Shown piece by piece: positions 1 to 5,860 of a stretch of 6,692 bases of DNA (its first letter is position 1; each line of letters begins with the position of its first letter). The stretch spans positions 1 through 6,692 of the forward strand of contig JAHWKS010000318.1 in the NCBI GenBank assembly GCA_019347795.1, read 5' to 3'. The notes beneath the pieces are model-generated. The model had not been told where the DNA came from and ran no database searches. It saw only the letters and a list, made by a program, of their open reading frames with translations. The position numbers were made by a program, and so were the translations under genes. The stretch comes from Planctomycetota bacterium. GTDB lineage: Bacteria; Planctomycetota; Planctomycetia; Pirellulales; Pirellulaceae.

Positions 1-172
1 TGGGCCCCGCCCCGCCCCGCCGCACGGCCCACGCCCCACCCGCTGCCGACGCAACCGGCATCGCTCCGGCCAAAGCCTTGCTGATTTCTGGCACCCTTCC
101 TCCCCTCACGTCAACCGCGTGACCGGTGGAGCTTGACGCCGCATCTGATCGATGTGATGGAGTACGGCGCGC
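1..172. other. C-rich left flank without a recognised gene
   Basis: No convincing coding region is visible. All three forward frames are open from the window edge for a while (stops near 82, 118 and 133) and read Pro/Ala/Arg-rich, so the 3' end of a gene cut by the edge cannot be excluded. The + strand is strongly skewed: by hand count about 61 C against 27 G in the first 120 bases. A similar skew is seen at the 3' end of the CHC2 gene. No clear promoter for the recombinase was found; a TTGACG at 133 has no good -10 partner. Confidence 0.4.
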
Positions 173-1258
173 TTGCGTTCCGTTTTTGGGGTCTGCTATG
201 CTTCCGATAAAGTGAGTTTTCTGAAGCAAAACGACTGCGGCCGATCAAATGGCGCGACGACACAAATCGTTGCCCGTAGCAAGAACGAGCCGATCCCCGC
301 TTTTGACAATTCGCTCGAATTGAATGCCGGCAATCTTCGCAGCTTCCTTCACCAGGCCGTCCGAGGTTGGCTTGGCAAAACGCCATCGAAGCTGACCCGC
401 GTCAACTACCGACGCGACATCGAACACTTCTTCTCGTTCGCGGGCATCCCGGCCGCCGAGTGGGAACAACTGCTCGCCGTGCGGCCAGAGCACGTAGCGG
501 CATGGCGGGACGAGCTTCGCGATCGGGGCCTCGCCAACGCCACGATCCGGCGGAAGATGACCGTACTGCGGTCGTTGTATTCGTACCTGCAAGCCTATGG
601 ATATGTCGGCGCGAATCCTGCGCATGGAAAGTTCGTGAAGGCGCCCTCGGTCCCCCGGGACGGCAAGACCGTTGGCCTGTCACCCGCTGACTGCCGCCGG
701 CTGATGGAAGCACCCGAGGCAGAGACGCCGGCAGGAATTCGTGATCAGGCCATCTTGGGCGTGCTCGCCTACTCGGCCTGTCGCGTCGGAGAACTGGTTA
801 CGCTGAAAGTGAAGGACTTTCGAACAAGCGGCGAACACCGGGTGTTGTCCGTTTTCGGCAAGGGAGGCAAGGAGCGAATCGTGCCCCTCCATGTCGAAGC
901 TGTGGAACGTCTCGTCCATTGGATTGCGATTGCCGGCATTGCCGACGACCGATCCGGACCATTGTTTCGCCCAGCGGCTTCGCCACGCGGCCATGGATGC
1001 GATGGCTTTCACCGTTCGCATCTGACAACCCGGTCCGTACAAAACCTCGTGAAGCGATATGCACGCCAGGCTGCTCTCGACGAGGCCGTGTCTGTCCACT
1101 CGCTTCGCGTGACAGCCCTGACCACCGCGCGAGAGCGCGGGGCTGACATCATCGATCTCCAGGATTTTGCCGGCCATGCCGATCCACGGACGACGCTGAC
1201 GTACATTCGGTCACGAGGCCGGCTTTCCAAATCTCCGGCGTATATACTCAATTACTGA
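173..1258 (+). CDS. Tyrosine recombinase / integrase (XerC/XerD-like)
   Basis: This is a site-specific DNA recombinase that cuts and rejoins DNA through a covalent 3'-phosphotyrosine. An N-terminal SAM-like core-binding domain lies at about residues 50-140 and the catalytic domain at about 170-350. All six active-site residues are visible: R204 in CRVGEL, K230 in GKGGKER, H309 and R312 in HSLRVT, H335 in GHAD and the nucleophile Y344 in TYIRSR. The 361-residue length (up to about 40 fewer from a later start) is within or slightly above the Xer range. The extra segment that marks integron IntI before the HxxR motif is absent. The start is uncertain. The frame opens with TTG at 173 after a stop at 155; GTG at 212 is an alternative, and neither has a good ribosome binding site. 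The CHAT gene follows on the same strand. It is probably the recombinase of a mobile island rather than the chromosomal dimer-resolution Xer, but its target is unknown. Confidence 0.93.
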   Translation: MRSVFGVCYASDKVSFLKQNDCGRSNGATTQIVARSKNEPIPAFDNSLELNAGNLRSFLHQAVRGWLGKTPSKLTRVNYRRDIEHFFSFAGIPAAEWEQLLAVRPEHVAAWRDELRDRGLANATIRRKMTVLRSLYSYLQAYGYVGANPAHGKFVKAPSVPRDGKTVGLSPADCRRLMEAPEAETPAGIRDQAILGVLAYSACRVGELVTLKVKDFRTSGEHRVLSVFGKGGKERIVPLHVEAVERLVHWIAIAGIADDRSGPLFRPAASPRGHGCDGFHRSHLTTRSVQNLVKRYARQAALDEAVSVHSLRVTALTTARERGADIIDLQDFAGHADPRTTLTYIRSRGRLSKSPAYILNY

Positions 1259-1267
1259 CGCCGTCCC

Positions 1268-1306
1268 CCTGGAGCAGCGAAGCGCGTGGGGGTGTCGCAC
1301 CGAGGC
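1268..1306 (+). repeat. Degenerate direct repeat, left copy (after recombinase gene)
   Basis: Ten bases past the recombinase stop, CCTGGA is followed after 16 bases by GGGTGTCGCACCGAGGC (1290-1306). The second part matches GGGTGTCGGACCGATGC at 3736-3752 in 15 of 17 positions, and CCTGGA also recurs there. This copy contains a small palindrome, GGTG-TCG-CACC (1291-1301). Its place directly behind the recombinase and ahead of the CHAT gene suggests a recombination site. A 15/17 match alone can arise by chance in 6.7 kb. Confidence 0.45.
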
Positions 1307-1337
1307 GCCCTTAGGACTACGGAGACGAGGTGACGAC

Positions 1338-1403
1338 ATGGCCCAAGTTCGGGAGGCAAAATGGCTTGATACAATGGACGAGAGCGCTGCGGTTCACTCC
1401 TGA
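1338..1403 (+). other. Short 21-codon ORF with good ribosome binding site, in frame with the CHAT gene
   Basis: ATG at 1338 is preceded by GAGGTG about five bases upstream, the best ribosome binding site in this gap. It reads MAQVREAKWLDTMDESAAVHS and stops at TGA (1401-1403). The same frame then stays open through the whole CHAT gene, whose first usable start (GTG 1455) has no such site. It could be a leader peptide, a relic of an original longer N-terminus cut by a nonsense change, or chance. An overlapping 44-codon GTG ORF in another frame (1330-1464) is equally unproven. Confidence 0.25.
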
Positions 1404-1454
1404 CGAGAAGCCGGACCATCGGTTTGTTCGAAGCACCCGCAACAGACCAAGTGC

Positions 1455-3725
1455 GTGCGCCTGAGAAGTTCTGAGATTGAATTGGGGGGTGCGATCTCTA
1501 CCCGTCAAACCGGACGCGTGATCGTGGTAGTGCAACAACAACTTAACTATTTGGTCTTGCTTCCAGCAGCGGAAGAGACCCAAAGTGGCAGCCCATTCCA
1601 GGGGTTCTCCGATTCACTTCTCTGGCGTAGTAGCTGGATCCGGACGATTCTCAGCCGGTGTCCTCCGACTTTGGACGAGCTGTATCGGCAATCCCTGCGT
1701 AATTTAGAATTGAGACTAGTCGGCCTCCAGAGCTATCGAATCATTCCCCTCTTGGATGCCGAGCTGCACCATCTTCGAATCAGTCCGATTGATCCGTTCT
1801 GGATTGTGTTCGCAGACTCGACAACCAAACAACTTGCCGAAGACTGGCGCGCGCAGCAGGCAATTCCGGTCGATGTAGTCACGTCACCCGAAGCGCCCCA
1901 AGAGCCTCCGTTGCCGACGTGGGAATCCGTGCGTCAGCACTGCGACGCTGTGCTCAATCACATCGAAACGGCTTTCCCCGCGGTCGATATACAATGGGCC
2001 ATTGAAGCCCGGGCGAATGCGAGAGATCGGGAGCCGCTCCCGATCGAGTTTGGCTTCACGGGTCACAACGTGACCATTCCCAATGAACTTTTGCTGATGA
2101 GCGTGGGCGGGGTCTTTAACGGGCAGCAGCAGGCTCTGGTTGGCGACGATGCGAAGTATTTGTCACGAATTCTTCAAGTTGCTGATGAGGCCGCAATCGT
2201 CCGTCATGCCGTACCGGCTGGGGCTATGTCCTCTGCGCTCACACCGATGCCCGCCGTTATTCTCGCGGCCCCGGGCATCTTTCGGCATGTTAGCAGGAAA
2301 CGGCCCGGAAAGGGACAGAAGGGTCTTCCTTTCTTTCGAATGCTGAGAATCCTTCAGCGGCAAACGACCTACGGCCTCCAGGTCGAAGGTGAAGCCGAGA
2401 TGAAAGAACTCCCGGAGGATCCGGCAAGTCGCCAAGCGCTACAGCTAAGAACGTTAGAGTGGACCGCGCTGACGAACGCGCTGGCGGTTCGCTCTGCATC
2501 GTACCTGTGCCCAGTGCTGCGACTAACTCCGGCGGTGAACCATACCAGCCCGGCCCTCATTCGTCTGGCAGATTGCCTCCGCAGTGATGATCCGTCGCAG
2601 CGAAAAATCTCCCGCCTAACCGAGAAATTGACGTCTGCCCTTGAAGAAGCGGTACCGCGAGCGTTCATCGACCGCATCGATTTGCCACATTCTGGGATCA
2701 AGATTGTTTCGGACGCGCCGCTCGAATTGCTGCCGATCCGAGGGCTCCCGATGATGCTGCGCCACATCACAAGCCGGATACCTGTCACGCCCGGCAATCA
2801 GGCCTTTCTTGAACTTCTGCCGCACGACCTAATTGAACTCACAACCGACGATTTCAAGGAAACGTTAGTCATTCGTTCGTTCCGAGATGAAGATCCCCTT
2901 GGGCAGGATCTGGAGACGGCAGTGCGGCACTATCGGCGCGGTGATGGCACACGCTTACCGGTGCGGTTCGTCGATGTCCGCACGCGGGCCGAGTTGGAGC
3001 GTGCTTTTGAAGACTTTGAAGGTGCCTTGGTCGTTTTTGACGGACACGGTCGACATCGGCGACACGAAAACTATGGCCAATTGCAGCTCGCCGATGAATC
3101 CGTCAATCCGTGGGACTTGCGAAAAAGAATCCGTGTTCCGCCGATCGCGTTTCTGTGCGCCTGCGACACTCATGCATATGACCGTTCCCACGTTACGCCG
3201 GGTTCAGGATTACTCGCCTGCGGCGCGCGGGCCGTGATTTCGACGGTTCTTCCCGTTCACTCGAAACAGGCTGCCATGTTTGCCGCGAGACTGCTCTTTC
3301 GCATTTATGAGTACCTTCCTCTGGTCACCAACGAGCTTCGGCAGTTCGTCCGCTGGGACAACGTCTTCAGCATGTTGCAGCGAATGATGTACGTCATCGA
3401 GTTGCTCGGTGTAATTCGCACAGGGAACCCGAACGAGCCCTGGCGGCAGGAGGTCATGACGCGCGCCACGCCACTCATTCACACGCGATACGATTGGTAC
3501 GAGGCTGTTCTTGAAGATTCTGCTCAGTCAACGGGCCTCAGCGTGGACGCGATCACGCGAATGACATCTGAGCGGCTGTCTTATCCCGAGTCATTCAAGT
3601 TCCTACACCTCGGCAATCCCGAATCGATCGTGATTCGTCCAACAGAGCTCCGGAATGCGGACTACCTACACTACCAGACTGCTAAAGCGCGAGTCGCGTG
3701 TTTTAGCACACCTGGATCGAGCTAA
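1455..3725 (+). CDS. CHAT-domain (caspase-like) protein with large unassigned N-terminal region
   Basis: A CHAT cysteine-peptidase domain (caspase/separase fold) lies at about residues 440-625. Catalytic His is H531 in VVFDGHGRH. Catalytic Cys is most likely C570 in LCACDTHAYD, with a second Cys at 568. The family's trailing signature follows (GSGLLACGARAVISTVLPVHSKQ, given here as GSGLLACGAR then AVISTVLPVH). Residues 1 to about 430 and 625-756 match nothing I recognise. No TPR series, transmembrane segment or signal peptide is evident, so the protein should be cytoplasmic. CHAT proteins serve as activated proteases in bacterial conflict and cell-suicide systems, and their partners are often encoded nearby; none is seen here. 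GC content looks lower than in the flanking genes. The start is weak: GTG 1455 is the first start after TGA 1401, has no ribosome binding site, and GTG 1518 is an alternative. A defence role is inferred. Confidence 0.85.
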   Translation: MRLRSSEIELGGAISTRQTGRVIVVVQQQLNYLVLLPAAEETQSGSPFQGFSDSLLWRSSWIRTILSRCPPTLDELYRQSLRNLELRLVGLQSYRIIPLLDAELHHLRISPIDPFWIVFADSTTKQLAEDWRAQQAIPVDVVTSPEAPQEPPLPTWESVRQHCDAVLNHIETAFPAVDIQWAIEARANARDREPLPIEFGFTGHNVTIPNELLLMSVGGVFNGQQQALVGDDAKYLSRILQVADEAAIVRHAVPAGAMSSALTPMPAVILAAPGIFRHVSRKRPGKGQKGLPFFRMLRILQRQTTYGLQVEGEAEMKELPEDPASRQALQLRTLEWTALTNALAVRSASYLCPVLRLTPAVNHTSPALIRLADCLRSDDPSQRKISRLTEKLTSALEEAVPRAFIDRIDLPHSGIKIVSDAPLELLPIRGLPMMLRHITSRIPVTPGNQAFLELLPHDLIELTTDDFKETLVIRSFRDEDPLGQDLETAVRHYRRGDGTRLPVRFVDVRTRAELERAFEDFEGALVVFDGHGRHRRHENYGQLQLADESVNPWDLRKRIRVPPIAFLCACDTHAYDRSHVTPGSGLLACGARAVISTVLPVHSKQAAMFAARLLFRIYEYLPLVTNELRQFVRWDNVFSMLQRMMYVIELLGVIRTGNPNEPWRQEVMTRATPLIHTRYDWYEAVLEDSAQSTGLSVDAITRMTSERLSYPESFKFLHLGNPESIVIRPTELRNADYLHYQTAKARVACFSTPGSS
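3681..3707 (+). repeat. Imperfect hairpin at the 3' end of the CHAT gene
   Basis: GCTAAA (3681-3686) pairs with TTTAGC (3702-3707), and CGCG (3688-3691) pairs with CGCG (3695-3698) around a three-base loop, with a 1x3 internal loop between the stems. It lies inside the last codons of the CHAT gene, 15 bases before its stop. There is no T-run right after it, so a terminator is unlikely. It may be part of the right-hand recombination site or chance. Confidence 0.3.
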
Positions 3726-3752
3726 GGTATCCCTCGGGTGTCGGACCGATGC
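3711..3752 (+). repeat. Degenerate direct repeat, right copy (end of CHAT gene)
   Basis: CCTGGA (3711) is followed after 19 bases by GGGTGTCGGACCGATGC (3736-3752), the same layout as at 1268-1306 with spacing three bases longer. It spans the CHAT stop codon (3723-3725) and ends within a few bases of where IstA-like sequence begins. It contains the palindrome TCGG-A-CCGA (3741-3749). Confidence 0.45.
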
Positions 3753-3782
3753 ACGAAAGCGGCCGACGTGCGAGTGCATCGG
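3746..3782. repeat. Perfect 9-bp inverted repeat at the CHAT / IS21 junction
   Basis: CCGATGCAC (3746-3754) is the exact reverse complement of GTGCATCGG (3774-3782), with a 19-base spacer. It overlaps the end of the right direct repeat and reaches into the istA fragment. The right arm is part of istA coding sequence (codons for Val-His-Arg), so this arm may be ancestral and the other fortuitous, or the pair may be a recombinase binding site. No counterpart is seen at the left repeat. Confidence 0.35.
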
Positions 3783-3998
3783 CAGACCCAGCGGCGGCCG
3801 ATCGACCTGCACGCCGAGGAGCTTCCGCACTTGATTCCGCTCCCGGCCAATCCTTACGACGCGGCGGAGGTGGTGTACCGCTCCGTCAATTGCGAAGGCT
3901 TCCTCACCTACCGGCAGAACCAGTATTCGGCGCCGTGGCGGTACATCGGCCAGGTGTTGCCGGTGCGGATTACGGAAGAGGCGTTGATTCTCTACGAG
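3754..3998 (+). pseudogene. istA: IS21-family transposase IstA, C-terminal fragment
   Basis: The frame reads KAADVRVHRQTQRRPIDLHA, then LIPLPANPYDAAEVVYRSVN, then FLTYRQNQYSAPWRYIGQVL. This is the region of IS21 transposase from the end of the catalytic core into the Mu-transposase-type C-terminal beta-barrel. The N-terminal helix-turn-helix and the DDE catalytic core (roughly the first 300 residues of the family) are missing. On the left the homology starts right at the end of the direct repeat. On the right it ends around residues RITEEAL, where sequence resembling istB begins. The product cannot be a working transposase. A GTG at 3738 could in principle start translation, but I treat this as a relic. 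Confidence 0.8.
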
Positions 3999-4000
3999 CT

Positions 4001-4314
4001 GACGACACGCTCGCACGGCGACTCCGCGAGTATCGCAACTTCGATCTGTTGTCATCGACGAATTCGGCTTCGAGAAGTTGGAGCGGCTGGACTACCCCCA
4101 GGCGGCGAACCTGTTGTACAAGGTGGTCGAGGCCCGCTATCCCCAACGCAGCACAGCCCTGGTCACCAACATTGACTTCGAGGCCTGGAGCGACTACTTG
4201 GGCGATCTGCCCGAGGCGATGGCCTTCCTGGACCGCGTGGTGGACGGCGCCATTATCGTGAAGCTGGGAGGCAAGTCCTATCGCGCGCATCGAGCCCGGC
4301 GGCTGGACGCCTAA
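4001..4314 (+). pseudogene. istB: IS21-family helper ATPase IstB, C-terminal fragment with frameshift
   Basis: IstB is the AAA+ ATPase that works with IstA to select and remodel target DNA. One frame reads TLARRLREYRNFDLL up to about 4051. The next frame continues VIDEFGFEKLERLDYPQAAN and on to KLGGKSYRAHRARRLDA with TAA at 4312. VIDEF is the Walker B box. The two frames join at ctgttgtcatc, where one base, most simply a G, appears to be lost. The N-terminal part with the Walker A P-loop (about 110-120 residues) is deleted, and the fragment is joined directly to istA between about 3984 and 4010. It is non-functional. The joining sequence (ILYELTTR) could belong to either gene, so microhomology at the deletion point is possible. 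Confidence 0.82.
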
Positions 4315-4358
4315 ACCCGGCGCCGGCGGCGAATGATCTCCAGCCGCGCTTCCGCGCC

Positions 4359-4739
4359 ATGCCCGGCATCGACTATCCAGCCCTCCGCGCCGCGATCCCG
4401 ATCGAGCAGGTTCTGGCTCTGCTGAACTTCCAGCCCTCACATCGCCGCGATCGGCGCCTTCGCGGTCCGTGCCCCGTACACGGCTCCAACACGGCCGGCG
4501 ACCGCCGCTGCTTCTCGGTCCACCTCGACCGCCATGTCTTCCGCTGCTTCATCTGCGGCGCCCAAGGCAATCAGCTCGACCTCTGGCGCCAGGTCCACCG
4601 CCTGCCCCTCTACGAAGCCGCCCTCCATCTCTGCCGCCACGCCGCCATCCAACCGCCGCGACTGGCGCCAAAAACCAACCACCACAATTCCAAAACCCGC
4701 AACTCATCACCGCCCTCGCCTCCCCCGGCAACCGACTAA
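4359..4739 (+). CDS. Small CHC2 zinc-finger (DnaG primase-type) protein, IS21-associated
   Basis: This 126-residue protein carries a zinc-binding CHC2 finger like the N-terminal domain of DNA primase: C38 and H41 in CPVHG, then C63 and C66 in FRCFICGAQGNQLDLW. A helix rich in IEQVLALLNF precedes the finger, as in primases. No TOPRIM catalytic domain follows, so it cannot make primers alone; DNA binding is the likely role. After about residue 110 the tail turns low-complexity (Asn, Ser, Pro). It starts 44 bases after the istB stop on the same strand and probably belongs to the same IS21-type element; I recall similar pairings in Planctomycetes but cannot verify this. Unlike istA and istB it looks intact. 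ATG 4359 has no clear ribosome binding site, which would fit translation coupled to istB in the original element. Confidence 0.8.
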   Translation: MPGIDYPALRAAIPIEQVLALLNFQPSHRRDRRLRGPCPVHGSNTAGDRRCFSVHLDRHVFRCFICGAQGNQLDLWRQVHRLPLYEAALHLCRHAAIQPPRLAPKTNHHNSKTRNSSPPSPPPATD

Positions 4740-4794
4740 CCGGCCCCGCCTCCGCCGCCAAAACGGCCTCGATCCTGTCCGCCATCGACACCGA

Positions 4795-5094
4795 TTAAAG
4801 CTTGTTCTCGGATGAAGGACGGGCGGTACGATGGAGTAGCATGAGATTACGTGAGTACACGACAAAGCCGAACGACTGCCCCAGGATGAACACCGGATCG
4901 CGCCGCGCCACGGCATAGACGAGCAGCAGCGCCGAACCCACAAGGCTCAAATACCAGAACGCCTTCGGAATGATGCTCTGGCGCCGCCACTCGGAAATGA
5001 GCCACTGAACCAAAAACCTTGCCGAGAACGCGGCTTGACCAGCCAGGCCGACGACGATCCAAGGGCTCCACAATGCTTCGCTCAGTTCATTCAT
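4795..5094 (-). CDS. LAB_N-domain three-helix membrane protein
   Basis: This 99-residue integral membrane protein consists of the domain found at the N-terminus of some lipid-A-disaccharide synthases (LAB_N), without the LpxB enzyme. Three membrane helices lie at about residues 12-33, 46-62 and 68-87. Family residues are clear: GQ at 19-20, RF-x2-QW at 26-31, SE 34-35, P43, FW 46-47, DPV 66-68, a second GQ at 72-73 and Y-x-RNL at 80-84. The start is ATG 5094, not the TTG at 5109, because GAGGAG sits seven bases upstream of it; this gives an 8-base overlap with the GT2 stop and suggests translational coupling. To my knowledge LAB_N is grouped with SWEET/PQ-loop type proteins. A role in moving or presenting a polyprenyl-phosphate sugar for the two neighbouring glycosyltransferases is inferred. 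It is not LpxB. Confidence 0.88.
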   Translation of the reverse strand: MNELSEALWSPWIVVGLAGQAAFSARFLVQWLISEWRRQSIIPKAFWYLSLVGSALLLVYAVARRDPVFILGQSFGFVVYSRNLMLLHRTARPSSENKL

Positions 5095-5818
5095 CGTCCA
5101 ACTCCTCAAACGAAAGATGCCTGAGACGCCGTGCCTTCATCCATCGAATGGCCAGGCAGTCAGCCAGGGGACCGACGAGACGGTCCATCACACCGTATTT
5201 GGTTCGGCCGAACTGTCGAGGATGATGACGAACGGGAATCGTCGCAACGCGAAAGCCTGCCATCTTCGCGAGAGTTGGATAAAATCGGTGCATGCCGTCA
5301 AACGGAAACATCGCCTCAACAACCTCTCGCCGGAAAGCCTTGAGCGAGCAGCCCACGTCGGCAACGTTCTCGCCGGTGATCCGATTGCGCACGGCGTTGC
5401 CAATTTGCGACGCCACTCGCTTGATCCACGGATCTTTCCGATCGACGCGCTCTCCCATCGCCAAGTCGCAGCCCTCCAGCGCGTTCAGCAGCAAGGGAAT
5501 ATCATCTGGATCGTTCTGCAGATCGGCGTCGATAGTGACGATCACTCGGAAGCGAGCGTTGCGAAAGCCGCACCAAAAAGCAGCCGATTGCCCGCGTCGG
5601 TCGTCCAAATGCAAGACGCGATTGCGGCCGTCGCTACGCCGGAGTTGACGCAGGGCCGCAAGTGATCCATCGACTGATGCGTCATCCACCCAAAGCACTT
5701 CCCATCGGGCGGCGCAGCGGCTAAGGGAGGTTGCCAGTGCAGTGCCAAGCAGCGGCACGTTCGGCTCTTCGTTGTGAACAGGCGTAACCACCGAAACTTC
5801 AACCGTCGACTCGCTCAT
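5087..5818 (-). CDS. Family 2 glycosyltransferase, polyprenyl-phosphate sugar transferase type (DPM1/ArnC/GtrB-like)
   Basis: This 243-residue cytoplasmic GT-A-fold enzyme probably moves a sugar from a nucleotide donor to undecaprenyl phosphate. Motifs in order: VVTPVHNEEPNV (residues 10-21), VDDASVDGS (44-52), RGQSAAFWCGF (75-85), the metal-binding DAD at 97-99 followed by LQNDP, GERVDRKDPWIKR (122-134), DVGCSLKAFRR (154-164) and a C-terminal HHPRQFGRTKYG segment. These are the marks of the DPM1-like branch of GT2. The two C-terminal membrane helices of ArnC and GtrB are missing, so it may rely on the neighbouring LAB_N protein for membrane contact (inference). ATG 5818 has only a weak AGG-type ribosome binding site. 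It lies 42 bases downstream of the GT-C gene and overlaps LAB_N by 8 bases, so the three genes look like one operon. The exact sugar is unknown. Confidence 0.92.
   Translation of the reverse strand: MSESTVEVSVVTPVHNEEPNVPLLGTALATSLSRCAARWEVLWVDDASVDGSLAALRQLRRSDGRNRVLHLDDRRGQSAAFWCGFRNARFRVIVTIDADLQNDPDDIPLLLNALEGCDLAMGERVDRKDPWIKRVASQIGNAVRNRITGENVADVGCSLKAFRREVVEAMFPFDGMHRFYPTLAKMAGFRVATIPVRHHPRQFGRTKYGVMDRLVGPLADCLAIRWMKARRLRHLSFEELDDE
5102..5107 (-). promoter_or_regulatory. Ribosome binding site of the LAB_N gene
   Basis: On the - strand GAGGAG lies seven bases before ATG at 5094, inside the last codons of the GT2 gene. It decides the start of the LAB_N gene and supports coupled translation of the pair. 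Confidence 0.75.
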
Positions 5819-5860
5819 GACAGCCTGCCTATGAAGCCGATGTGAACGGCCTGTCGGAGA

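Noticed and set aside
173..1306. Integron integrase IntI with attI/attC sites
   Set aside because: The recombinase lacks the IntI-specific extra segment before the HxxR motif, and neither repeat has the RYYYAAC/GTTRRRY boxes of attC.
1330..1464. Separate 44-codon gene upstream of the CHAT gene (GTG start, another frame)
   Set aside because: It has no recognisable product and overlaps the CHAT start; nothing beyond an open frame supports it.
3681..3707. Rho-independent terminator for the CHAT gene
   Set aside because: The stem is interrupted, lies before the stop codon and is not followed by a T-run.
1455..3725. Type III-E CRISPR TPR-CHAT protease
   Set aside because: No TPR repeats are apparent, and there is no Cas7-11 gene, spacer array or other cas gene in the window.
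4317..4326. CCGGCGCCGG palindrome between istB and CHC2 genes
   Set aside because: It is a short GC palindrome, expected often by chance in this composition, with no linked signal.
4469..4798. Alternative frame through the CHC2 gene, possibly a frameshifted longer C-terminus
   Set aside because: It is Pro/Arg-rich with no zinc ligands. The CHC2 frame is intact past its zinc finger, so a frameshift is not needed, though the tail beyond residue 110 is uncertain.
4795..5094. LpxB lipid-A-disaccharide synthase
   Set aside because: Only the small LAB_N membrane domain is present; the GT-B catalytic domain of LpxB is absent.
5117..5665. 182-codon + strand ORF opposite the GT2 gene
   Set aside because: The GT2 frame on the - strand has a full set of family motifs; the + strand frame is a shadow in GC-rich DNA.
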